DNA of 64,000 bases, taken from positions 124,001 through 188,000 of the forward strand of contig BLJB01000048.1 of NCBI GenBank assembly GCA_013423325.1, given 5' to 3'. The notes below the pieces were generated by a model. That model saw only the letters and a list, made by a program, of their open reading frames with translations, ran no database searches and was not told the DNA's origin. Positions 1 to 12,334 of the stretch are shown piece by piece (position 1 is the first letter of the stretch; each line of letters starts with the position of its first letter). The translations under genes and the position numbers were made by a program. The DNA comes from Usnea hakonensis. Taxonomy: Eukaryota > Ascomycota > Lecanoromycetes > Lecanorales > Parmeliaceae.

Positions 1-160
1 CTCAATGATCGTTTGAAAAGCTCCAGATATATCTTGAAGAAGGTCTGATTTTGGTGGTGTCTCTGTACCAAACGAGGGCAATGGACGCCCATGAAATATG
101 AGCCAGCCATCGATTTTGGTGATGAAGGTCACGCTTGTGGTAGCCAACTGAGCAAGTCAG
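1..160 (-). CDS. possible partial gene running off the left edge
   Basis: On the minus strand an open frame leaves the window at base 1. Upstream of it (around 155-160) is a good 3' splice site with a CTGAC branch point. The translation is protein-like in composition, with a GWLIFHGRPLPSF stretch, but I do not recognise a family. A second frame starting at an ATG near 112 is also open, so the reading frame is undecided. Minus-strand open frames at 286-762 may belong to the same gene or be chance. Confidence 0.22.
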
Positions 161-1892
161 ACGAGGTGGATGAGATGTCGTTTCACAGAGAACGTCTACT
201 TGTTGTGCGAGAGCGTCTTCTCGGCGTTGGGCTTCGACTGATTGTTGATCATGAAGATACAGCAGGAATTGTGACGGGAATGAAGCTAGACTGCACTCAA
301 GCGAGATCCGGTTAAATCCTCACTGTCGCTCATGCATGGTTTCATCCCGCTCAACCCTCGCTTTTCTCTTTCTTTTTTCTTGCGAGGACAGAGCAATGAG
401 AGCCATTCGGTAGGAATATTGTACTGATCCAAAGCGCACTTGTGGTCGAGCCAAGATGTCACGCCAACGATGTTGCACTTCTTTGCCAAGATGATGTGTC
501 GGATGAGGGCCTTTGACACACGAGACCGATAAGATCTGATGGAAGAACACGCCAAAGTGGCACACATCTGTGGCTCGAGTAATCTGGAAGCAGAATAGCC
601 CCGAAAGTAAGGCAAAGCTCGACGCCGCTGGCGGTCAAGGCATCGGCAAGGGAGGCAGGCGGTGGATTGCAAAGTCAAACAGGAGAATAAGTTTCGGCGG
701 AGAGGACACTCGAGAGCAGGTCCGTGGAAGGTCTGCAGGCTAGAGGATGCCCACCGCCCCAAGATCTCGACAACTTTCTCACCTCGTCGCGCAATGCGAC
801 AACATACATCTGTGTGACCTCTGTCGGCAAATCGTCGGATGCTTCATCAATCCACCCTCTGCTCTACGGTAATTTGGAAAAGTGGGATATGATTTACTAA
901 GGATTTCAGATCATGGGAAACGCGTTTGCGGTTGGTTGGCCCACGGTACTACAGCAATAAGCAATCGAAATTATTTCCAGCCCGCTCACTTGAAGCAGAA
1001 GGCACACTCGGAAATTCATCGACCGGCGGTAATATGAAGCAGTGCATGTGGAAGGGGCAAGAAGCTGCACGTGCCTGTCCTTAACACTAAGGGACCACTC
1101 CAGCCTCGAGCCTACTTGAACAATTCCGATATTTGCTGCCTGCCAATGTCATAAAGTGTTGCATATCCAAATCTTCTGCTCTGCTTGGCCCTTTGTAAGT
1201 GGTGGATTTATTTCAAAGCATAACGGGTAGCGGCATTCGGCCGCCTTTCTAGAAACCTTTAAAAAAGAAATTTGAAACAATATTCAGAAGGCATCACACC
1301 CTCCATTGAGTAGAGCGGGGTATGGACCGTGTTTCACCTTTTTCCTGGTTTTTCTGGCTTCACACAGCCAACGAGCTTCCGCCAAAAGACCCATAACACA
1401 AAACTTCGACGCCTGATGGGGCTACTCTTTACGCATTTCCCATTTATTACTTGTCTTGTCCACTCAAATCTCACCTATGTCTCAGCATTTAGGGTAAATA
1501 CGTTAGCACTCCTTACAGCCAATGAAGGCTATGATGTTTTGCCTTTTCTCTGCATGGTTTCAGACTTGCACCCACACCACCTTTTCTAAACACTTCTCGC
1601 TTCGAAGAGCAGGCGTCGATGATGGACTTAAATAAGTATCTTCTCTCTTCCTTTTTTCCCGCATACATAATCAGTACAGAGCACTCAAACACGCAACTTC
1701 TACGCGCTCAATATTCATCCGTACCAGGTCATCACACAATATCCACATACACAAATATTCCTCCTCAATATCTCCACGAAGCGTCCCGCACAGCATCCAT
1801 CAGCGATAATATCCACAATATCTTACCCTGATACCCGCCTGTACCGACACACACATAGCGTCTCACTAAATCTGATTACGAAGGCGAACGTA
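161..1892. other. gene-poor stretch; 1340-1560 is a duplicated 5' flank
   Basis: No convincing gene is seen. About 1340-1560 resembles 15020-15250 (shared AAATACGTTRG..CTT..AGCCAATGA block), so it is the upstream flank of the small-protein family. A CT-rich tract with an ATAAGT element near 1630-1670 resembles the promoter tract upstream of the gene at 17435. Confidence 0.5.
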
Positions 1893-2126
1893 ATGGACAA
1901 CGGCAAAGTCATACACCGTACCGGCATAGTGGTGAAAGTGTTACATGCTAATGCAGTGGTCGTCTCCGCTATTAATACCGGAGACCTGGCTTCGCGCGAC
2001 ATTCCCTTGTTCCCAACCGGAACACGCTACTATGACTGTTTAGATGCGGTAAAGAGAAAGGGAGGGAAAGAATGGGTACCGGGCAAATTTGTGGACGGGG
2101 TTCCCATGAATGGTACCAACGCGCAC
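1893..2126 (+). pseudogene. truncated copy A of a small lineage-specific protein family
   Basis: This copy encodes the first two thirds of the small-protein domain also found intact at 2292 and 3582: a GxVV strand, an N-[TP]-x-D turn, an FPT segment, a basic helix with K-x-x-K-G-x-x-W, then a GVPxNGT motif. Homology stops directly after NGT, where the sequence becomes 5' leader similar to that in front of copies B and C. The family start ATGGCCAAC has mutated here (GAAGGCGAACG), so the first ATG lies 4-5 codons inside the domain. The frame stays open through the leader of copy B, so 1893-2612 could be read as one 239-residue protein. I infer truncation by recombination; a real two-domain protein cannot be excluded. 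Confidence 0.6.
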
Positions 2127-2291
2127 TTCCCACATACACAAGAATCACTCCTCAATCTCTCCACGATACGGACAGTATCCATCAACAGTGCCCACCACCA
2201 ATATTTACTCATAACACCCGCCCATACCAACAAGACTTCGGACAAGAGACCTTGCCTCAATCAAGACACCACATCACGAAAGCTAATTACA

Positions 2292-2612
2292 ATGGCCAAC
2301 GTGGTGGACAACGGCAAAGTTGTATATCGTTTGGGCATGGTGGTGAGCGTATCACCCGAAGAAGACAAGGTGACCGTTTACGCCCTCAATCCAAAAGACC
2401 CGACGCTGGGCAATGCTCCCCGTTTCCCCACGCAACGACTAATCCACCAATGCCAAATGGCGGCAGAGGAAAAGAGAGGCAAAGAGTGGAAAAAGGGCAG
2501 ATTCAAAGACGGGGTTCCTTTAAATGGTACTCCGATTCAACTGAAGTTCTTCTCTACCAGAACAGAGACTGGTACGGCATGGAAGATAGAGTGGATCCGT
2601 ACTGATATTTAA
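2292..2612 (+). CDS. small protein family copy B (106 aa), function unknown
   Basis: Single-exon ORF starting at ATGGCCAAC, the start shared with copy C. The product is small, charged and soluble, with no signal peptide or membrane segment. Order of features: a G-M-V-V strand (residues about 15-18), DKV plus a Y-A-x-N-P-x-D-P-T turn (27-38), an FPT segment, a basic helix with A-A-E-E-K, a GVPLNGT turn, then two C-terminal strands ending W-I-R-T-D. About half the positions match copy C. The alternating strands with an NGT turn suggest a small beta-barrel, possibly OB or cold-shock-like, but this is only an inference. The 5' leader and 3' flank are duplicated with the gene (3' flank also near 3909-4020 and 16468-16620). 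Confidence 0.65.
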   Translation: MANVVDNGKVVYRLGMVVSVSPEEDKVTVYALNPKDPTLGNAPRFPTQRLIHQCQMAAEEKRGKEWKKGRFKDGVPLNGTPIQLKFFSTRTETGTAWKIEWIRTDI

Positions 2613-2944
2613 AAGAATACCCGTGGGGCCATTCGGGGAATTTAGATGGGACATGGTGAACAACCTCACCACCTTCACTTGGGCTGAGTCCCGGTTGGCG
2701 TTCAGGAAGAATCAGGCGCTGCTTTCCACAATTCTGCACCTGTACCAGCACAATGTACCCTTTTTTCAAGATTTCCTTTGATGCGGGGTGCCCTGCCAGG
2801 TGAGACCATCGTCAAAAGGTCTTGTCCAGGTACACACACGGGGTTACTGCCTGCCCAACGATGAAGCGTCGTCCTTACTAAATCCTCAATCGAAGTTTCA
2901 CCAGCCTCGGTACTCTGCTCACCTTTGACAATGCATACAACCAA

Positions 2945-3160
2945 TTCTTACACTCAGTGTCCATCCTCAGCATCTAGCCTCTTCCATTAGCCTTTGCTTC
3001 CGGCCTCTACCTCCACCCTCATCGTCCAACCTCGACGACGATCCTCAGCGCCCACCTTCTACCTCCATCCTCTACCTCCGTGCTCAGTATCAACCCTCAC
3101 TATCTATCCTTAGCGCCTATCCTTAGGGTCTGTCCTCACCATCTACCCTTGTTCAGAAGA
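2945..3160. repeat. imperfect pyrimidine-rich minisatellite
   Basis: A CT-rich tract with repeated variants of CCTCTACCTCCATCCTCA and CCTCAGCGCC at a period of roughly 18-20 bases. The copies are strongly diverged. It sits between the flank of copy B and the 5' flank of copy C and carries no gene. Confidence 0.5.
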
Positions 3161-3581
3161 GTTCACACCAGCAAAAGCACCTTCGCTACCTAGGCCAACA
3201 ACCAGACCTCAACTATCTGAGACCACCGGATATGTCAGCGCTTCTAAAGAGTTTACTGCTATGGTACTGTCGAGCATGCCAAGTGACAAAGCCTGGGTCA
3301 AAGGGCTTCCTTTACTGAATGGTAGCTCTCTCCTCCTTAGCTACTTCTGTTCCGTGCCTGAGGGAGTCAATCCAAGTGGACTGGACCTTGTCCCGACAGC
3401 TGGGATGGCACTCTCCATCTCATGTCATCATCTGAAGCCTTATACTCCATGTGTGCCATTCTGCCAGGCGGTCGTTAGACTGTTAATCGACGAAATCTCC
3501 ATAACACCCGCCCTTACTGACAAAACTTCGAGCAATAACCTTTCCCACAATTCCGAAACCATTTCACCCAAGTCAGTTACA

Positions 3582-3908
3582 ATGGCCAACATTGTGGAAG
3601 CTCACAATGTCAATCCTGTAGAGCGTTTTGGCATGGTTGTGCTGGAATTATCCGATGACAAAGTGCTTGCCTACGCTTTCAATCCTGATGATCCGACTTC
3701 GGACCATGTTCCTCAGTTCCCTACCCCAAAGTTCTTCCAGAAATGCAAAGACGCGGCATTGAAAAAGGGACGAAGAGACTGGAGACTGAGAGAAGTCGAT
3801 GACCGCAACATTCCCCAAAATGGGACGCTTGTGCATCTGACGTTCTACCCTACAATTACAGACAACGGTACGACATGGCATCTAGAATGGTATCGTACCG
3901 ATGCATAA
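3582..3908 (+). CDS. small protein family copy C (108 aa), function unknown
   Basis: Starts at ATGGCCAACAT, aligned with the start of copy B. The same frame is open back to 3261, but that part matches the duplicated 5' leader and upstream flank, so I take 3582 as the start. It shares with B the G-M-V-V strand, DKV, A-x-N-P-x-D-P-T turn, FPT segment, basic helix, PxNGT and the C-terminal W-x-x-E-W-x-R-T-D ending. The helix region is more diverged than the strands. The frame is intact and family features are conserved despite divergence, which suggests a functional paralog. Confidence 0.62.
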   Translation: MANIVEAHNVNPVERFGMVVLELSDDKVLAYAFNPDDPTSDHVPQFPTPKFFQKCKDAALKKGRRDWRLREVDDRNIPQNGTLVHLTFYPTITDNGTTWHLEWYRTDA

Positions 3909-6073
3909 AAGAATGCAAAGACGACTTACTTCACCATCTTCGCTTGGCTAGGGCTTTTGCTTGTCGTTGAGGAAATTTCACGCGCTACTTTCTTCAATTC
4001 TACACCTGCACACTGTAATCTTTGTTTAGCAACCGTTTCTGGTATGGAGGAAGTTTGCGGTGAGACATCACCAGGCAGAATCCCATGATTACGATAGACC
4101 ATTCGGTAGATTTTCACGGGAAAGCAAGTTGATTGCCAGTAATAATATAATACTCTTTTCACTCGCTTGCTACCACTAATACCACTAATGCGACCCATAT
4201 CGCCGTCGTTGCTAACCAGGTCGTTGCTCTTCCTAGCAGCCCCTCGCTCGCTATGTTACCTCGATATCTCTTAAGCATGGAATATCTACAATCATAGATG
4301 AGACGTGTGGATAGTCTGGCTGATTGCCCTGGGTTGTTACATGATGACAATTAATATATTACTTAATCTTAGCATTGTTCACTGTGGGGGACTCATGTAT
4401 TATTCAAAGAACATCCTTAAGAGTGCCAGTCAGAACGTTACGATCCACATTGTATGTGAAGAAATATTTTCTGCGTGAAATCGCTGCTTTACTTGTCTAC
4501 CTATGTATGGATAGGCAACGCCGCGTTTGGGTAATTTTCCGTTCCCTGTACGCATATTTTGGCCTTTGTTAGTACCACATCTCAGGTCAGTCAATCGGTT
4601 CTAATTCTTTCTAAGAAATAGTAAGAAAGAGATGCACGGATTATAAAAATGCAAGTTGCCCCTACCGCATTACAGTAGCCCACGTTGCATGGTACATCTG
4701 CACTTGGGCTGCACTTACCACCGCAATTCTGCTAATCGGTGCACCTAGTAGGAGCCCGGGAGCTCTATCATCCCTCAGTCATCCACTGCCTTTAGCTCGA
4801 AGAGTCCCAGAGCTCCGTTTTAAAAAAGCGAAGAATTTCGATCACAAAGACCCATCAGGTTCATTGTCAACGAATTTGGAATGTTGGCCTCAGCCACCAT
4901 GGCAGACCGGCGGAGCTTATAACATATCATTAAAGGCCTTCGGCCGCTTGGTGGTGTTAGTCTAGGAGAATCGGAACAAGTCTGTGTCCTAGTCCCGGTT
5001 TGAGGGCATTGAAGCGTTGAAGGCGTGGGAGTCACATCTTTCAACGAAATGCGCTAGTCTAGACATCGTTAGGCTCAGCGTTGCATACCTGCTTAAGGTA
5101 CCTTAGCCTACATACCCGTGGGTACTTTAAGGTGATGTCTTCCGCCCTTCGGCCGCTAGAAAATTCACCTTGGTTGGGTAGGTTTGCTTGCCCTTCTCTC
5201 TTGCCACAACTGCTTGGACTGCTAAGAGTCAGCAGGTCTGTATCGCAGATATCAAAGAACCCGATTCTACAATCATATCATAAAATCTTTGCAGGTGACG
5301 CATTGAAGAACTCAGAATCAAACAAGACTCCCTTGCTAGATTTTGAAATGTTAAAGGCTGACCACAAAAGAGTGGAGAGGATTCGCAAGGACGACTTCGG
5401 GTCTTGAAGTTCCAGTCAACCTGAGAATGAGAATGTACGTCAAGTTGGAGACGTACCAAACCCAAAAGAAACCAAAGGGGGCAGTTCTTGAATGTCGGTC
5501 TGAGTAGCACGACGTCTCTATGGGCTGTCTCGATTACTTTACTACGTCTTAGCGTGTATTTGCCTGAGGGTACGGCCTCGTACATATGCAGGAAGCCGAG
5601 AAATATCGTAATGCATGTCCCAAATGCTGTGATTATCAGCAGAATTGCAGAAAAGGGCTTGGGCTCGGAATCTTTCGAAAACTAGGAACGAGCCATTTTC
5701 GACAATACAGCTGGTAATTTACAAGGCTATGCTGCAGAAAGCGGAGTCGACTGCCTTGATAGATAAGGCCGGGTGTATATACCCGCATCGAAATCAGTTG
5801 TACAAGCACGGACTCCCTTTAGATGTCTATCAAGGTCCTGTCCCACCGGAATGCGATGGCTATTATGCAGCTTCAGACGCGTTGGCACAAATCCCAGTCA
5901 GCCCAACGTAAATACTATAAAACCATGTCTGGCAAGATAGTTGAGCTGCTGTACTTCTCGAAATAATTGACTTGGATAAAGCAGACATGTTATGCTTTCT
6001 GCTTGCACACTCACATCCTATCCTATATATTCTTGGTCCTATTTCCTAGAACAACATACTCTTTCCACGGTGC
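3909..6073. other. 2.2 kb with no supported gene
   Basis: The first 120 bases repeat the 3' flank of copy B. The rest has only short ORFs without family features. CTTCGGCCGC occurs twice (about 4938 and 5152) and ATTCGGCCGC once near 1234. A palindromic AAGGTACCTT lies near 5096. An ORF at 5645-5911 has no recognisable features. Confidence 0.45.
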
Positions 6074-9000
6074 ATGGCGGAGTTGGGTATTGTCGCTGCA
6101 GCGTTGCAGATTGCTCAACTTGCATGTGCGGTCGCACTGAAAGCGCACAGCATTTGTAATAAGCTCGAACGCGCGCCTCGAGTGATCAAGAGCCACCTGC
6201 ACTCCGTCAGGAGTTTCGCCTCTATACTGCATGCTCTCAGGTCTGCTCTCGAGACCGTAACTGCAGATCAACCTTGTATCCGAGACATTCTCTCTGCGGA
6301 AAGCCAAACTTCGATCACACAGCTGCTATGGTATTGCGATGAAGAAGCAAATTCTTGCATTGCAATTCTGGAACCACTAGTGCCACAAGATGAAAAGAAG
6401 CTGAAGGGGGCTTGGAAAAGGCTTTTGAGCATCAAGATGGCAGAGGAGATTGAACGACATCTTAAAAATTTAGACTCGCTCCAGTCACAGCTGAGTCTAT
6501 GGTACAGCCATCATCTTCTGCTTCTGACCTGCCAGATACACCTGCGAATGACGAGTATAGACTCTCGTCTTCAATCGTTGCAGCAAGGAGTTCTGAGTAG
6601 TCTGAGCTCTCGGGAGCCCTCCATTCTCGAAACAGAAACGATGTACCACGAAATCTGCAATCGTTTTGCCACCAGACCTCAGCTGCTAGCGAAACTGGCT
6701 TCAGATAATTCCCAAGGAATGAAGCCAGGGCATTCACTCTGCCGATGTCGACAGCTTTCGAGGCACACAATCGATATGAGCTACCTCTCCATTCGGTACC
6801 AGCATCGCTCTACCACGGGCCACAAACCCGGATGTCCTTACTTTGGACAAAGCCTTGCCAAGAGAATGGAAACGACTTTGCGTTTCTCTCTGGCTTCGCG
6901 GAGCATAGAAATTAATGTAGCGCGGCCGCAATACATGGGACGTATCATAATGTTCGATCTAATTTTCATACCCATTGTAGACGAGCATACAGCGCCGAGC
7001 TTTAAGCGCTTCAAGGATGCACATCTGCAGATCAGCAGAGTATTAGATACAGGCCATCAGGATCCTCCTTGTCCCTTTAGGGATCCTATTACGGAACAGA
7101 GTATGTCAAAGGTGAAGCAGGTAATGCAAGAACTTCTGAACGGCCTCGTTGAAGACCTACAAACCAACCAATATTCGGCTCGTGATCAAAGTAGGCATGG
7201 TTTAACATTGCTACATGTAGGCTATCACCATTGTTCCCATGTGTACTCTACTATTGATCTTGGATCTAATAAGCTGGAGCAGGCATATGCGTCCATTTTG
7301 GTGGTGATATGGCATTTCCAAAACGAACTGCAAGAATTGATTAAGGGAACAGTTGGTCTTCTGGTCGATTATGGCGCAAGCGCTAATTCTATGATGCCGA
7401 TGTAAGCTATCACGTCCCTGTCCTTTGTCTTGATGCGCAAAGATCTCCTAACCAGTATTGCCGGTCCAGCCCGAGATCTTACTCGTCTTATGGTCAACAG
7501 ACTTTGCAAACGGCTCTTTCCCTGTCACTGGATCACCTCAAGCCGATTGATGTATTACGACTGGGGCCTGAGGCACCGATACCGCATATCTTCCTGCATC
7601 ACGAGACGGACGCATTCTCTGGTCAGGAATTCTACGACTTTCGGAAAGTTGGTCTTTTTGCTAAGACTCCGGAACTTGCTATAGGTACGTGAGGTTATAA
7701 ATTTGTCAGAATGGTTACTTCTTTTCTAATGGTCAACTCCTTTAGAGTATGGGTGCTCTCAACTTTCTGTTGCTATTGTCCGTAGGAAACAATGTGAAGT
7801 TGAACGGTTGATTCGAAATGGTCATGATGTAAACGATACTATCTCTCCTCCATATTCACCACTCTGTTTTGCCGTCGGCTGGAGCGCAGGGGCGAATGTT
7901 CTCCTGAATAATGCAGCCGATCCTTCTGCTGCCGTCCACTGTGCTATCGTTTATGAGGACGTAGCGACTCTCCGAAGTTTGTTGGATAGAGGCAGTCGTC
8001 TCAACGCTCAATTACCACGCTCATTCCATGACCAAGGCTTTTGGATGTGCAACGAGTTTGCATATTCAATCTTCAGCTTTGCTCTTTGGCGACAGCGGGT
8101 ACAAAATACGACCCCCTCAACTATAATTGCCCTTATCGTGCAAGCTCTCGCCGCTTCTAGGCAGGAACTCATGGACTTGGCAAAGCGATGCAAATCAGTA
8201 TCCGAGCTAAAGCGATGTGGCTGGAAAGACCCATCTCACAAGCTCCTCGTGTCCGATGCCGTTGCACTGGCGTTGACAAACTCACTCCGTGAGAAGGAGA
8301 TCCATCTTGCCCCTGCGTTGTGGCCAAGTAACAGGGAATCTATCTACCACGACAAATGGATGACAGCGATAGCCGCCAATCAGTTGTTCCAGGCCGGTTT
8401 CAAAGAAATTGATCTCATGGATGGTCTCGGCCGAACGCCATTGATTGTTAACGCACATTTCACAAGATCTGATTTTGTCGAACGAATTGCGTGCTTGTAC
8501 TGGTTCCTGAGCCATGGAGCAGTACGTGTTGTGTTCCCTCATTTGAATGGTTGCAGTCTTGCCCATGTCCTCGCAGCGAATCTTGGAAGAGAGTGGCATC
8601 CTGAACCACCTATGGCAGTTTGCTCCGAAGGACAACGTAATACCGATCTAATTGCGAAAGCGAGAGCTTGCCTTCCAGCGGTCTTGGATCGGTTTTTCTC
8701 TCTGGTAACTCCATTTTCTTTAGTAACTCCATTTCAGGCGGATAAGTGTAAATGCTTTTGCTCGTCGGCTGGATGTCTACCAGTACACGCTCTTTTGAAG
8801 CGTATGTCGCTCAAAGACAGGGACAGACACTGGTCAGGTGATTTTTGGTCAACATGGAAAGACGAACAGAAAGTCCTCGATCTGTGGAGCCAATGTTCTA
8901 CTAGTAACCCAGGGAAGCACTCAGAGCGCTCTGAAATCTGCAGGCTGCAGATTTTTAACAGGCTCAGCATGAGACACACTTGCTGCACTTATATCGTTGG

Positions 9001-9367
9001 ATTCGGGTCTAACCCGGATAATCGCTTCACTAGTCCAACAATTTGGACAATGGATGACTCCGAAAGAGCACAATTCCAGCAGGAGGATGCTTACTCTAAA
9101 TCTCAACTTGACGATTTTATGGACTTGTACCATGAGCTCGACACAATGTACCAGCATCAACCTGAAGTGTTCTGGGAAACTTGGTGGAATGTGCTTGAAG
9201 AGTATGTTCCGTCGGTGAATTGGGCGGAGAGAATCCGAATAACGCAGGTTCACGACGACAAACTTCCAATCGAGAAGGATGAGCTTGAACCGAAGATAAA
9301 TCAAATTTGGGAACAAGTTACGGCATCGATGGCAGCGATTGCGGAAAATCAAGAAGGTGTGGAGTAG
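6074..9367 (+). CDS. STAND-type N-terminal helical domain plus ankyrin-like protein
   Basis: Proposed exons 6074-7401, 7443-7684 and 7746-9367 give about 1063 residues. The N terminus (MAELGIVAAALQIAQLA, then helices to about residue 150) has the look of the fungal STAND N-terminal/SesA/HeLo-like domains found at the front of NLRs. A C-R-C / C-P-Y-F segment follows (about 220-260), then ankyrin-like helices such as the stretch around 7790-7990 (V-E-R-L-I-R-N-G). There is no P-loop or NACHT domain, so this is an NLR-like protein lacking the switch module. The second intron is well supported (GTACGT donor, phase 1, E at the junction). The first, only 41 nt, is less certain. Plausible role in nonself recognition or programmed cell death, by family only. 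Confidence 0.72.
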
Positions 9368-10010
9368 GCGTACTCTTATATTTTTATACATGGGGTACTG
9401 GCGAGTAACATATAGCTACGGTGGGAAGCTGCGCTCGAGAGAAAATTTGTATGCAGAGCATTTCTATTTCAATAGAGGGAACTAAATATTCATATCCCCA
9501 TTGATCTTACAATGCTGAAAAAGTGAGATCTCAACGAATACGCTCCTATCCTAGAGCAAACTTCAGCAACCGATTTCACAAGTGTAAAGCCATTCGTGAT
9601 ACACTAATATGGTGTGAAATACAACAATCTAATCTAGATTATGAATGGCAACTTGGAACGATTATTTTAAGACCTCGGCTGGAGAGTATTGTGTTTACTA
9701 TACACATCGGCAAGGTTGGTAGGGCAACGGGCTTTGAGGTGGCTCAGAGACCAACAGCAATTTAATATACTTCCACCCGAAAACTCGACGTTTTGCTAAA
9801 TTCTTACTTTCACCCCAATGTAACGCTCAGCCTCAGTGAAAAACTATCCCCTGAGATGGATCCCATAACTCTTCATACCTTCAGGCCCAGAAACATCCCC
9901 ATCCAAAGCAATCATAAGACCAAGATCTCCCCGCCCAAGCCCAACAATCATTCAGCCCACACAATCAAGTTTTGCCCTCTGACTCCCACATACATTCTAA
10001 TTCCGTACCC
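9368..10010. other. intergenic, nothing recognised
   Basis: Carries the 3' end of the ankyrin gene and the 5' region of the Tubby-like gene. A short frame opening at ATG 9857 has a protein-like start but no visible splice link to the next gene. Confidence 0.4.
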
Positions 10011-10649
10011 ATGAAGACCTACAAGCTCTACTACACCCTCGCCCGCCTCAATGTAACCTTCCACCTCTCCTCCTCCACCTCCGCCGAGCCCGCAACCTAC
10101 TACGGCGAGACCTGCTGGGGAGGCTTCGTGACAAACAAACCCCAAGTCATTCTCCGTCAGGGCGGCACGAAAACATCCCCCATCATCGCAGCCGCTAAAC
10201 TACACACCACATCTAAAGACATCCAGCTCTGCCTCGGCAACTATGAAAACGACCACGAAAAGAAGGTCGTATGGGAAGATATGCGCCGGGACAAGAATAG
10301 GATGTTGAGGGGGGACTACGTCTTCTCCACCGCGATCGGCTCTGTCGATGGTGTCCCACGGACCTACAGCTGGAAAAGAGATACGGAGAAAGTGGGGAGC
10401 ACGGTATACAATTGCGTCAACGATCAGGGGGAGACGGTGGCGAAGGTGGCGAGTGGAGGGATGTTTAATTGGAAGAAGGCAGGCGAGATTGACATCGTGG
10501 ATGGCTTGGATGAGGCGATGGAGACACTGGTTCTTGTGGGGGCTGGATCGCTTATCTTTGCGGAGGCGGGTTGGAGTTTTTGGAGGGGGTACGAGAAGGG
10601 TAGCGCTAAGGAGAAAAAGGGCGAGAACAGTCATGGGAAAACTGTTTAA
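10011..10649 (+). CDS. Tubby C-terminal-like (LURP-one type) fungal protein, 212 aa
   Basis: Single-exon ORF. I chose the ATG at 10011 because the frame upstream opens only with non-ATG codons. The pattern is typical of fungal Tubby-C-like proteins: a strand pair at the start (YKLYY, then VTFHL), Y-x-G-E-T, a KPQVILRQGG strand, an I-x-A-A-A-K strand, an L-C-L-G-N turn, then W-E-D-M and R-T-Y-S-W-K-R. These proteins fold as a closed beta-barrel around a central helix. The cellular role of fungal members is poorly known. The C-terminal 40 residues are charged and follow a hydrophobic segment (LVLVGAGSLIFAEAGW). Codon endings switch from C-rich in the first half to G-rich in the second. Confidence 0.75.
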   Translation: MKTYKLYYTLARLNVTFHLSSSTSAEPATYYGETCWGGFVTNKPQVILRQGGTKTSPIIAAAKLHTTSKDIQLCLGNYENDHEKKVVWEDMRRDKNRMLRGDYVFSTAIGSVDGVPRTYSWKRDTEKVGSTVYNCVNDQGETVAKVASGGMFNWKKAGEIDIVDGLDEAMETLVLVGAGSLIFAEAGWSFWRGYEKGSAKEKKGENSHGKTV

Positions 10650-12334
10650 AGGGAAAGATAGGGGTTGGTTGAAAATGTTACTGCGAGATTTTTTGTGCTA
10701 CGTGCAGTTACTGAATGAGTTGGTCCCTTATGAGGGCTTTGTTGGATAGCAGTCGCCGGAACGTATGGAGCTTTACTTCTTTGACGAATATCAGACGCCG
10801 AAAGATTCTCAGAGTGAACATATGATGATAACAAGATTGACTGTCATGCTCATGGAGCAAAAGGGTAAAGTAATGAGCAAGGTTATCAGAAGATATGCCT
10901 TTTCCAATTTTGATGTATTTGACAAATTGACGTCAGATCTAGTCGGGCCAGAGAAAAGGCTTTCCAGTTCCGGGTAGTCTTTAAAAAAGAAGTAAGAAAT
11001 AGAAGGATGAGGCTCGGACAACGATTCTCCGCGACACTCCAAACCACTGCTGATATCGTGCTAAGATGAAGCCATACTTTGACCAATACGATACTGACTC
11101 TAGATAGGTCTAGACTGGGAGGCCAATATTGCAATCTTTCACCACAGTTTCGGGGTCCTGTCTGCATAGGCCGTACCAGACCTCTCCGGATCTTGGTTTC
11201 AGCAAAATCAATCCACAGAAGTACGACATGGGAATAGAAGTCTCAATTTCCTCAGATAGTCAGAGTTCATTGTCAGAAAAGAGTGGCATTTTTCACATCG
11301 ACAACCGAATAGCTGCCCTGACGTCAGTACCCACGACCAAACATGAGGAGCCATCACGCATCACACTGTTACTGTCAGAGAACACATCTCTACAATCCTC
11401 TGAATTGCAACATGGAGAAGACGGGAAAAAAAAAGACCGGACCCCGAGGGGCTGTGGTAACAATCCCAACGGCGAGATTATTAAGGTACGAATACGTTCT
11501 CCAACTGGCGTCACGCGGCTTTCCGTTTATCCTACATTAAAGCAGCTTCATATATACGTACTCGTACCACCCAGATCTCCATTGCTTGGTAGGACGAGGA
11601 CGACAAGAGATCTTGTTCGGTTATGATGTATGTGATGTTGTTTGATTTTTGATTGGACGATATCGCCTAGTTGCGCAAGCGAGTCTTGATCGGGTAAGGT
11701 CAACATCAGTAAGGATAATCACTATCAAGCAGACCAATAACTCTATACTCAAACTCAACGTCATGCCGTAAGTTTTAAACGGGATATACATTATCAAAAT
11801 TGGACCTCGAGATGAGATCGAATTTTCAAGTTTCTTTGGGGGATCCTCGCTCAATGTTATTTGAATTTTCAATAGGAGGTGAATATTTTGTGTATGCGGA
11901 AGTGCTCTGGAATTGCCAGACATTACTCATTTACTTGAGATGTGGTTGAAAAATGGGAAAGAGCTCGTTCTGGCCATGGCAACTAGCGCAGCCATCTAAT
12001 ATAAACGCAAGGATTGCCGTGCCTAAGGTAAAGTACCTGGTACTCTTATTATTGGTTGGTCAGGACGCTAGGGACTTGGTTTTACACTCCGGGATCCCTT
12101 GAATGCAGCCGCTAGATGCATTCGTTGACATTAGCGGAGCATGCAACCGGCGTCGTACGAGTAATCCTGCCATGCACTTGCCCCCTGCTTCGGCAGTATG
12201 ATGAAGACCATTACTTGTTAAGACAGCAGTGTCCCAGAAATATATAGCTTATCCTTTGCTTCTTGTCTCTATAGGAAAAATCAAACACTTCGCCTTGCCC
12301 ATCTGCCCCTATTCTCCCAGTCATTTCTCCAGTC
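10650..12334. other. 1.7 kb AT-rich intergenic region
   Basis: Only short overlapping frames on both strands; none shows family features. A GTACCTGGTACT motif lies near 12034. The last 100 bases form the 5' region of the DUF2306 gene. Confidence 0.45.

Noticed and set aside
286..762. 158-residue minus-strand ORF (and an overlapping one at 320-565)
   Set aside because: Two frames are open over the same bases, composition is mixed and no family motif is seen. At most it is part of the partial gene at the left edge.
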